Below, one piece after another: positions 45,801 to 57,900 of a stretch of 64,000 bases of DNA (position 1 is the first letter of the stretch; each line of letters begins with the position of its first letter). A program made the translations under genes and the position numbers. The DNA comes from Arion vulgaris (Eukaryota; Mollusca; Gastropoda; Stylommatophora; Arionidae): positions 12,257,427-12,321,426 of the forward strand of contig CM036767.1 of the NCBI GenBank assembly GCA_020796225.1, in the 5' to 3' direction. The notes under the pieces are model-generated. The model made no database searches, had not been told where the DNA came from, and was given only the letters and a program-made list of their open reading frames with translations.

Positions 45801-48800
45801 CACATATACCCACACCAGTTTCTTTTCTAGCTGAGATTCTAAGTAAATTTGACAAAACTCCATCTCATGCACACAAGTTTTATGAAATCAAGAAATGAGT
45901 GCAAATCAGTCTATGTCGGACAAGCAAGTCAAAACTAAAACATTTATGGAAAACATCAAAGCAATTCAGTAACAAATGACTGGGAAGGGGATGCTATTGT
46001 AGGTAGAGCAAGCACAAAGATAATAATTGCTATGGTTGAAAAAAAACAACAATTGTCTACCGACATAGAGAACTAGTGACGACTGGGAAGTTTGTAACTC
46101 AAAGAAAAAACATGAAAAATTTGAAAGTAATCGATAGTTTGTAACAATGGTAATAGACTACAGTAAAATCTATACAGCAAAGCAAAGGATCAAACCATGA
46201 AGCAAGCAAGCTAGTTTTATTAAAGGACATGACTTAGTAAAGCTCTTTTTCTGGGAGAGCTAGCTGGCTGTGTTCTTAATAACGCTAGTCTGTAGGGCTA
46301 GGCAATGGGTGCCATAAGAAATGAGGGTTTGTGGTTCGAATCTTGTGTTTGATAATTTGTTTTTCTGGAAGCTCCTATTGCTTCTTCAGTCTATTTCTTG
46401 ATCATATTCATTGGCTTCTGTGCTTTCCCAGGGATTCTTAAAACTCATGATTCTCTTACAATAAATTTGAAGCAACTTTGAATAATGTGTGCATATTTGT
46501 TATATGTTTATACTTGTGTGTATGTATGCTGTTGTTTCATCTCAAATATACAAACACAAAAAGGTTATCGCATGTGTTTGTGCAAACACTGTTTGATCGA
46601 ATCTGACCTGATTATTCTGTGTACAACAGACAAGGCTGTTTATGAAAGACACTGCTTAGCGAAGTTTTTTTGAGAGAGCTAACTGGTTGTGTTTTTAAAA
46701 ACGATCTTCTGTATGGCTAGGCGATGGGTGCCGTAAGAAATTCAGGACATCGACCATGGAGAAGAGTGGATACCAATACCCACTGATCACAAACAATCCT
46801 TTGTAGTAGTCACCCAGATAAACAAATCAAGTCGAGATTCGCTGCCCACAACAGTCAGCGCAGAAGTTGAAGCAGTAATAAATGACTACACATCGGAGGA
46901 AGAAGCTGTTGTTTTCACTGATGGTTCTGTTATTCGGCACAGTCGTAGTGCATGTGCCTTTACGGCTAGAGCGAAAGAAAAAGTCATCAAAGAGGCAAGT
47001 GGTGCATATATGACAACTACCAGCAGCATGACTATGGAGATTATGGTGGTGACAAAATCCCTGGAGTGACTACAGACGCAAACATTCACCCATGCATGCA
47101 CTCAGCGACTCTATGAGCATAATACAGAAGATCAAGACCGGTTATGTACGAATGCAGTGGATGTAATTACTACAAAACTCGTCAATCCAGATACTTACCT
47201 GCATTTTTGTCCCGGGTCACGCTGAGGTGAAGGGCAATGAGAGAGCAGACGCACTGGCAGGCAATGCTAAGATTGAGAATGGGTCTTCTATGGACAGAAG
47301 CGACATCATCAACGCTCTTAGAGAAAACATACGCACTGAAGATTTCAACGACTAAGATAAAGGGTATTCTTTATCTCGGTTGTGCATACCGATAGGTGCG
47401 GCAAGAAGGGAAAACCACGAGAGAAAACCCACTGGATACATCAATCATCACAGAATGTTAGCCTAAACACACTGAGATGCAAGCTTGGGGGGAGATCGGA
47501 GCAATTATGGACATGTCCGATGTGAGATGAAGATGATCCTAAAATGAACAATGAAGAAATAAGGGTTTGAATCATGTGTTTAGTAATTTGTTTTTTCCGA
47601 AAGCCCTAATACTTGTTCCATGTTTATTTCGTGATGATATTCATTGGCTCCGGTGCTTTCCCTGGGGTTCTTAAAACTTCTTTTTCTTTCTAGTTTTACC
47701 ACGAACATTTTGTATCCTGTGCTTTATTAAGGACTTTGGTTCAGATAAAGACATTTTGGATGAAATGTTGATTTAGTCTGTCTTGTATGTTCATACAAGA
47801 CATAAAAATCTGTCAGATTTCTTGTAAAGCCAAAAGATTGACTTCATTGCACCGGATTTTACCCCATATAACTTGGTCCCTTTCCGCAGAAATGGTGTGC
47901 CACCTGCTGAGAGTATTGCACAAACCACGAACTCCGTAGCTCTAACAATCCCTAGGATTCTCTGGAAAAAATGCACCAGTCAACAGAACGGTGCGGTCTG
48001 GATTCGAACCACGACCTACAGATCGCAAGGGCGTAACCACAGAGACTCACGATTTCTTCTTCTTTTCTTTCTTTCTTTCTTTCTGAATCCTGTATGCCTC
48101 ACAGCGTCAGGTCAGGAAGAGATTTCTAAAACGGGCCCTAGTATGCGCTCGTAGATAGTCTCTTTCGTCGCCTCTGTTATCTCTGAGGTCCATCTTTTGC
48201 GTGGCCGGCCTTTTGCTTTGTACCCATTGTATCGGAGCAGCATTGCTCTTTGGGGTGCACTGTCTGATGGTAATCTGCTTACGTGACCGAACCATTTAAT
48301 TTGTTGTTTCTTGATGAAGTCTAGTACTGATGTTGTACCCACTTTTTCCTGATGTCTTCATTTCTCAACCGGTCTCTTCTTGTTACACCCAGCATTCTGC
48401 GTAGACACTTCATCTCTGTTGTGACTAGTTTTCTTCTATCGTTTGTTGTCAGCGTCAGGTTTGGCACTGGTAACATAATGTGGGAGAAAGATTGTGTTGA
48501 ACATTGCTCTTTTTGTGTTCATGGTGACGTGTTTGCATCTTAAAATTGGCGCCATTTGCCCTATCATTTGATTTGCTTTGTTGCATCTGTGTTGAATTTC
48601 ATTAGTTATTCTTCCATTTGCTGAAAAAATGCTCCCCAGGTATGTGAAATCTTTTTGCTTGATTTAGTAGATGATTATCGATGGAGATGTTGGTAGTGTT
48701 TTCCTCTCTGGCGAATGTCATTACTTCTGTTTTGTCGATGTTAATTCTCATGTTGTATTCGTTACATGCTAACTGGAGTCTGTTGATGTGTTGTTGTAGC

Positions 48801-51800
48801 TGTTCTTCTGTTGTTGATATGATTGCCTGATCGTCTGCAAAAGAAATTCATTTAAGAGTTCTCCGAGGTTGTTTCCTTCGCTGGTGTTAGCTATTTTACA
48901 AATGTGGTCAATGTACGTGATGAATAGCAGCGGGATAGTACGCAACCTTGTCTTACTCATGACCCTACGTGAAACTTTTCTGATAATCCTGTATTTGTTC
49001 TAATCGTATTTATTCTTCTGTGATCAGATAAACAAGCTCAGCAGTCTACACAAGAAGATGTCTTCATTACTGAAGAGAGAAGCAGAAAGGTGGAACGATG
49101 GAAAGTACATTTTCAAAAGCTGTTATATTGTCAAAACCCACCTATACTTGCCAAAGTAATTGAAGCAAAGGAAGATTTAGATATAAACCTTCGACCAAGA
49201 AAAAGATGGATAGACAATATCAAGACCACACTACATAAACACGGATACAACACAACAAGGGGACTCATCTGGCCCTAGAACGCAAATTAAAGCTCCCATC
49301 CCTACGCTTAACGGCAAGAGTGGACAGCCAACTACATCTTCCACCTGGGAATAGACAACAGCCTCAGAAATAAAAGTGAAAGAGACTAAATGTTGAAAAG
49401 ATAAACAAAGCACACGTTGACCACACCGGCCATCAAATGCTGTTGGTCAAAGAATCGACAACCCAACACAGTATTCTAATATATCATATGGTATGAATAA
49501 TGGAATCTTTCTTTTATTGAGATTGTTGATATATTTTTGTTAATATACATGACCTTTTTCGTCTTTACAGATGGTTAGTCTATTATAATCTATTAAACTA
49601 ATAATATAATATATATCTGTTCACTTTCTTTCCTGTAGGAAAACTGCTAGAATTGGTTAACACTTTGGCTGCCATCGACAACAAACATCTGCGAAATACC
49701 AAGTCCCTTTCGCTGCCGTCGGCTACTTTTGTTGTTGACGATGTCTTTTTTAAACATGGAGTATCGCTAGCCGAAAACAGGGTCCAGTGACGACTACTTC
49801 GTATTGTTCTAATGAGCTCTCCAAAATGGTGGATCTAGCATAAGTGCGGTAAACATATAGTAAGTCCGATTTTAAACGATTTTTTAGCGATTTCGTAAGT
49901 AAACAAAGATTTTCAAAATGGGCAATGTAACTGATGAATAGTGATGTCCAAAATGGTTCTTATTCTGACTTTTTAGCCAGTGATAGTTATAAAACGGACT
50001 CTGAATGTGATACAAATTTGAACTTTGATTCATGTGACGATGTTTATAGACCGGTAGCAGATACTCTCAGGAGTACAGGAGTAGGTGATAGACACCCACC
50101 TCAAACGAGGCATATCATACTTTGTATAGGTATGGGGATCGACGCTTAGCAATATCAGCTAGCAGCATAGCTGTATGAAGAATATACTCTAGATATAGAC
50201 AGGTCAGTAGCTCATTAATATATGCACACTATTCCATAATTTAAGTCCTATGTTTATTTTTTATGATCTTTTAAATTGTCACCCTGAAAACTAATCATGC
50301 CCAAAAAATAGCGTGGCAGTGAACCAGACTTGGTTAAAAAAATAGGTGGCAGCGAAAGTGTTACGGATAGGTAAGATGTGGAAAGAATTGGAAGGGATGG
50401 CAAGAGAGAGGAAGGGCTGGAAGAAGTTTGTTGAAGACCTGTGTTCCGTTGGGAGTTGAAAGGTGAAAAGAGAGACATATCTATTGATATTATCAATACA
50501 CTTATGTAGGTAAGAGAGCCATATTATCAATACACTTATGTAGGTAAGAGAGCCATTATTATCAATACACTTATGTAGGTAAAAGAGCCATTATTATCAA
50601 TACACTTATGCCAGGACTCAAGATCAATGGGAAAATAATAAACAACTTAAGATATGCAGATGACACAGTATTGGTAGTAGAAAGTGAACAGAATTACGAG
50701 AACTAGTGGACCAATTGGACAAAACTAGCAAGGAATATGGATTAAACATTAACATACAGAAAACAAATACTATGGTAATCAACAAGGAAATGGAGAAACC
50801 TAAAATGAATATAAAAATACATGGAGAATTACTACATCAAGTAAAAGTTTCTTATATCTTGGTCAGATGATAACAGATGATGGCAGATGTATAACAGAAA
50901 TTAAATTGGTTCAATCCCACACACGATGTTCTACACATGGGGAAAGGAATTGGTCCACATTCCTCCTGCACGAGAGCTGTGGTAGCGTAGTTGTTAGTGA
51001 ACTCGCTGCTTAGGCCAGTGGTCCGGGTTCAACTTCACAGCAAGCATGGATTTTTTGGGAAACATAACGGCTCTCAGGGTACCAGGAAAAGCACTGGAAA
51101 GTAAAGATGACCGGCGTGATGTTGACATCATTCATAGCGTACCGACGGTCAATGAAAAATACAGTCCTAACACTGTAGTATAAAAAAAAAGGGTTCTTTA
51201 CTTTTACTTTTTACCTCCTACATTGTAGGGACTAGAAATATGAAGAAAGTCACTTCCTACGCATGGCTGAAATCGGATGCACATGTCCTAAACGTGTAGA
51301 ATACTATGTGTTTAGGGGCCTACCAATGTGCAACATATACATGTTCTTGGCAAAGATCAAACATATCACAAAGAGTGATTAAAATTGGTGGTAAAGAACG
51401 AACGCAAAGAGGAAGAAGAAGACTTCCTACGCTAAGGTCTGCAAAGCTACAGGAAATGTTATTTGTATTTAATAGCAATGTAAGCATACTATCGTTCCAA
51501 ATATAAATTGGGCACTAGTGTAAAATGCTCAGTTTTCACAAACAGAGCCACAATTGTGCATACGTGAGTTTCTATATTTAGCATGTTCAACATATGATAT
51601 CTAAGTTGGTCGTAACTTGTGTAGAGTCTTGAATATTATCCCTTCGGTCATGTCTCCTCGATCAAGCTACTCGTTTATTGGTGGTCTTCTTCTTCTTCAC
51701 CCTTCGCCCCTAGGGAAGCATAGGTCCGAAACCAAGACCTTCCAAGCTCACCTATCCTTGTCCATCCTTTCCAGATCTCTCCATTTTCTTACATTCCTTC

Positions 51801-51957
51801 TCCAACTCCCGTCTCCAGGTGTTCCTGGGTCTTCCCCTACCTCTATTGTCCTGGGGTTCCATCGGAGAGTCTGTCTTGTGATGATGTTAGGGGTTTCCTC
51901 AGTGTGTGTCCTATCCATCGCCACCTTCTGCTCCTTATCTCTTGTTCCACCTGTTGT

Positions 51958-51993
<36 letters not shown>

Positions 51994-54900
51994 GAGGGTG
52001 CATTGAAAAGTAATGCCTCCAAGTCCATAACTTTGTTAATAGTGTTCGGAGGCAATTGACACCGATATCAGAATAAAGTATATGTAAGTGCGTTTTCAGG
52101 ACAGTAAGTGTCAAGTGTCTGGAATGTTGCGCATGCGCACAACATTATCCAGGATGGTGTCATACATGGAAATTCGGTTGAAGCAAAGAGCTGTGATTGA
52201 ATTCTTGACGGCCGGAGGTTGTGTTCCCATCGACATGCATCAGAGAATGAGAACGGTATATGGTGACGCCTGTGTGGATGTGAGTACTGTTAGGAGGTGG
52301 GCAAGGACTGTTAAAGGCGACAATGACCTTGCATAATCAGGCTCGCAGCGGACGACCAATTACAGCAGTGGATAAACAACACCAAGCTCGCGTGGACGAA
52401 CTGATTCATGTCAATCGCCGCATCAAGCAAAAAGATGTCGCTACAATGCTTGAAATTTCGACTGAACGAGTACATCACATTATTCATGTATTGCTAGGGT
52501 ATATGAAAGTTTGTGCAAGATGGGTCCCTCGCATGCTGACACCGGAAATGAAACATCGCCGACATCAGGTGTGTCAGGAACACCTGATGTGATATGAACG
52601 AGAAGGCGATGACTTTATCTGCCGAATTGTCACTGGCGATCAGTCATGGGTGCATCATTACGACCCTGAAAACAAGCGCCAGTCTATGGAATACAGGCAC
52701 AAAACTCACCCACCCCAAAAAAATTCAAAACTGTCGCGTCAGCGGAAAAGTTTGATGACCATTTTGGGACTGCCAGGCGTAATCCACACATAATTTTTGG
52801 AACGCTGCAATACTGTCAATTCTGATCGATATGTGGAAACGATGAAGAAACTACGGGCAAGACTGCTACGTGTTCGTCCTGGAAAACACGCAGTCCTTCA
52901 ACATGACAATGCTCGTCCACACACCAGTAGACAAACAGCGGCAGCATTAGAGCGTCTCAATTTTGACGACATTTTAGCGCACCCACCATATAGCCCGCAT
53001 TTGGCACCTTGTTTTTTTCTTTTTTTTTCTTTCGTCCGCTTTCAACTCAGACGAAGTTTCATCTCTGAAACTGATTTTTGCGTGAAAATCCGTTTTCCAA
53101 TTTCTTACAATGGCAGCTGTGTGCTCAATGTACTCGTAATTAGTATTCCTTCGCCATACAGGCAGATTTTCTCCGACTTCAGAGGTACTTACGTTATCGT
53201 CCTGAGTAAGACCAGGGGACTCGAACAAATGCCCGACAGTAGGTCCGACAGTAGGTTCGAACCCGAGCTATGAGGCGTCTCACAGCTAGCAGGCCGAGCT
53301 ACTATCAACTACTCTAGGCAGTCCCCTGGCACCTTGTGACTTTTCCTGTTCCCAAAGCTCAAGGAACATCTCAAGGGAACAGATATGCTTCTGATGAGGA
53401 TGTGGCAGCAGATGTGCGTACCTGGCTTCGTGAAAATCATCAGATTTTTTCTTCGACGGGATGCAACAACTAGTTCGACGTGGGCGTGTGTGTGTGGAAC
53501 GTGGAGGTGACTATGTCGAAAAATAATGACTATTGTGTAGTGGACATCTCAAGCTTTCTGAAAATGTATGTTTCATTTGTAAATTATGTATATTAACAAA
53601 GTTATGGACTTGGAGGCATTACTTTTCAATGCGCCCTGGTATATATATATGAAAATCGTAGCACATCCTTTAAAGGACTTTGCCATCACCCACAGTAAAC
53701 AAGTCACCTATTGCTTTTTGAATGGTGGGATCTATTTGTACCGTTCAGTAAACTCCGGGGAACAGATTTGCTTCCAAATTTCCCGCTTAGTTTGAACCAG
53801 GTATGCTTGGGTTGTCATCGAGCTCACTACCACTTAAGCTATAGGCGCACAATATATATATATATATTCAATGTCATCCAGATATTAACAGAGATAGCAG
53901 ACGTATGGGAATGAGAGTATATTGCCACCTGGCACCACCACAAAGCAGTATGTATATGCAATATGTTGTAAGCATTAGAAGATGCAGGTTAAAGCAGGCC
54001 CTATATGCGGGCTATACGCAGGTTAAAGCAGGCCCTATATGCGGGCTATACGCAGGTTAAAGCAGGCCCTATATGCGGGCTATACGCAGGTTAAAGCAGA
54101 CCCTGTATATGGGTTGCAAGTAGGAAGAAATGCAAAGTTGTACATACAAATCAAGTGTGAGCTGAGATTGTCTTTTCTTTACAGGGCATTGGCTGGGATA
54201 GCAATAAAAGGGAAATATGCATGTTGAATGACTTGCAGGTTGGATGTGACAACACATGTTGGATGACTTGTAGATTGGATGTGACAACACGTGGAGGATG
54301 ACTTTAAGATTGGATGTGACAACACGTGTTGGATGACTTTGAGAATGGATGTGACAACAAATGTTGGATGACTTTTAAGTTGGATGTGGTTGGTAACAAA
54401 TGTTGAATGACTTGAAGGTTGGATGTGACAACACATGTTGGATGACTTGTAGCATAGATATGGTTGGTAACACATTTTGGATGACATTTAGGCTGGATGT
54501 AGCAACAAATGTTGAATGGCTATGTTGGATGTGACAACAAATGTTGGATGACTTTGAGAATGGATGTGACAACAAATGTCTTGTAGATTGGATGTGACAA
54601 CAAATGTTGGATGACTTTAAGAATGGATGTGACAAGTAACAAATGTTGGATGACTTGTAGATTGGATGTGACAACAAATGTTGGATGACTTTGAGAATGG
54701 ATGTGACAAGTAACACATGTTGGATGACTTTACGATTGGATGTGACAACACATAATGGATGACTTTACGATTGGATGTGACAACACAGATAGACACAAAA
54801 AGTGACCACAAATAAATGCTATATTATTAAATAAATCACAATTTCAAATGGTCAAAAGAACAAGATGCACAAGGTTGGGTATCAACACTAAACATAAAAC

Positions 54901-57900
54901 ACTATACTACAAAAATCTAAAAAATATAACAGGATAACACAGAAAATAAGAAAAGACCACAATATATTTATAATTCATAATCATCTCCATGTTGTTTGTT
55001 TTTGTTGTGTTTAAATGCTTCTCCGATAGTGCATAAGCTAAGAAAAAGTTTTAGTAAACATTTATTTCATGCAAGCTTGGAGGACAGTGTGTAACATTAT
55101 TTTTATTTCTCGTATCTTCTTCACTTTTGTTTCTGAAGTCCTTACTTCTATAGTAGTCTGGTGAAATCTCAGTAATCTACTCTCATAATGGAAGGAAGCC
55201 TGCACAAATCACTTAATGTACTCTTATGGTGGTTGCATCTGTAGCGAGTTTAAACTTCCATAGCGAGGTACCTAGCACCGTAGATACCCTACTCGAGTCA
55301 CATTTTAAAATATACTTTACGGGGTATATTGGTCATATTCTTTGCTTGAAATATGCAGAATTTATGCCAGTAAGGATGTTTTGTATGGGATTGATATGAT
55401 CCTCTCTTACCATTATATAGGGCCGGAAAGCAATTTCTCTATACAGCTCTGTCATAGGAAACTTCGACACTCACCTGTTATGAATTCAGGCATGGTCAAT
55501 AGATGTCTTGTATGGCGCATCTTACAGTTTTTTGTGTGAAGGCCTGGTTTCCTTATTATCAGTGTACCTCGCCATATAGGTGGAGTGATTAGGAGTGATG
55601 CACTCAGTCAATCTCTTTTATGAAAGAGAGTTTCTCACCTCTATCAGTAAAGTTTGTTTCAGGGTTTCCCTAGAGCATCCTTTCTTTCTTGAACGTTTGA
55701 CTTCCACTTAAATGTCTGCTATTCAATTCTTTGATCATTTATTCTCAGAGTGGGCCAACATATCTCCATCTTCTCTTTCTTATAACATTTGTTACTAGTG
55801 CTTGACCGATCTTTCTCTGATTGCATCACCTCTCCAGAGCTCGTCCCATTTTATATTCATTCTATTTCCCAGACAACTGTCTTTAGATATTTTCAAATTC
55901 TCACTGGCATGTTATGATTGGGACTGAGATATTGAGATTGAAAATTTATAATTCAGTTTTAAAACTATATAACTTGTAGTTATATATTTTAGTTAAGCTT
56001 TTTAAAAGCTGGTGTTGTTTTGACAATTCATAGCATAATTTCTTTGGTATCTCCTGTGCAGTCAAATCTGCAACCCAAATAGGTGAACTGCTCTGTTATT
56101 TTTATCATTTTGGACTCCAGCGTGATATGTGAATTACTTGTCATATGTGTCCTCATTATATTAGTATCAAAGCTTATCTGTAGTCCAACTTTTGATGCCA
56201 AGGATGTTAAGTTAACTATTTTGCTTTGCATATCTTGTTTTGTTTCTACTTAACAAGGAAATATAATCTGCAAAATTTTAAACAGCCAGTTGTCTGTTTT
56301 CCACCTAATTGATGCCAGTTTTGCCCCAGCTACATTTTCTTATCACCCTGTCAATGGTCACTTCGAGCAATAGCAGAGATATAATAAAACCTTTTATCTG
56401 GGATACTTACTGTTAAAGTCTCCTGAGTTGGTCCCTGGTTGAACCACCATCTGGTCAGTGCGTCTTGGTAAGGCAGTTGCAGGCAGGGCTCGGGCAGTGG
56501 AACTTTGCATTTTCTTCTCTCTCCAACTCTTCTGCACCTCTTCCTCCCTAAGAAATAAAATCAGAATATTTATTGTAGATGGGTAAGAGGAATCTAAGGC
56601 TTATTTGTACGCTGTATCTTACATGTATAGCATTGTGCCTTATATGTATATTGTAAACAAGCTCTCAGAACACAAAATTATTTTCCAGTGGATACCAGCC
56701 CACTGTGGTGTACCAGGAAATGAGAGAGCAGACATGCTGGCTAAGGAGGAAACAAAACTTACACAACACAAACACCCAGTGTCACTACCAGAAATCAAGA
56801 CACATATCAGGCGAAAGTACAAAGAGTTATGGAGGCAACAAACCCACAGCAAACACCCACAAGATCCCATCAGCAGACTAAACAGAAAACAGCACTCAAC
56901 AATCTTTCGCCTAAGAACAGGTCACTGCAGGCTCAACCACCACATGCACAGAATAAAGCCTGCTCAGACTGCAAAGTGTGCATGCCAGACAGAAACACAG
57001 ACTCCAGAGCACATCCTGCAGTCATGTCCATCATACATACAACAATGAAATGAAACATGGCCTCATGAACAAAGTTTACAGACCAAGCTATGGGGAACTC
57101 TCGAAGAACTCCAACTGACATGCAGCTTCATAGAGGCAACCCATCTCATGATTTAGATGAGCATACGAAACCAAACGCAAAGAAGAAGAAATATATATTG
57201 TTGTGGCATAGATGGATATTATTGCAAAAGCAAAAATCGAATGTAATTTTGAAGATGGTGAAAATATTTGGCAGGAATTTTAATTTCTAATTTTACTAAT
57301 GAATTTTGTCAGGGCAGCGGTTTTCCAGCCTGCTTTTTTTTATTTTGAACTGCCAAGGGTTCTTTTATGTGCTCAAATTGAACATGGGACCTCCTTTTTA
57401 TAGTCAATCTCTGATAGGACTAGGAACTCGATCTTGTCTACACTGAGAACAGGGATCTCTGGAAAACTATCAATAATAGCTCCACGGGGGAACGAACCGA
57501 GTACCGTTGGAACAAGAGGCGAGCATCTAACCTCTACGCCAGAGACCCCCGAAGTAAAAGGAATACAAGAGAATGACTTGGTTGCTTGTAAAATGATATA
57601 AAACAACACGAAACTTACAAATTTGAGCATATTCCAGTCAAAAACATAATCATATGTGAAGCCTTGCCGGTGGAATAAATTTCTGAACAGCTGTCGAAGG
57701 TAGGAATAGTCTGGTTTGTCATCAAATCTCAGAGATCTACAGAAATTTAAGTATGTGGCAAACTCAGCTGCAAATAAAGGACAGTAACACTTAAGAAAAC
57801 AATGGTTTAAATGAAGGTACAAAAGTAACAGCATTACAAGGTCCAAGACATCTATAGTTATAAAAAAGTTGATTTCAAATAATTAATGTTATACAGGTAT

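Larger units (their letters stand above)
51993..53639 (+). mobile_element. Mariner transposon, inactivated
   Basis: Terminal inverted repeats of about 46 bases (CGAGGGTGCATTGAAAAGTA at left; the right end reads CCAGGGCGCATTGAAAAGTA in reverse), flanked by TA (51991-51992, 53640-53641) and inserted in a (TA)n run. The body encodes a mariner transposase in broken frames. Length without the nested SINE (about 1.33 kb) fits mariner. Confidence 0.92.

Noticed and set aside
49934..50149. Acidic 71-codon frame as an independent small gene
   Set aside because: It lies within matching piggyBac-type terminal repeats, so it is better explained as transposon sequence.
54179..54811. Four minus-strand open frames rich in Cys, His and Ser
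   Set aside because: They are translations of the 33-36 bp minisatellite, not a zinc-finger protein.
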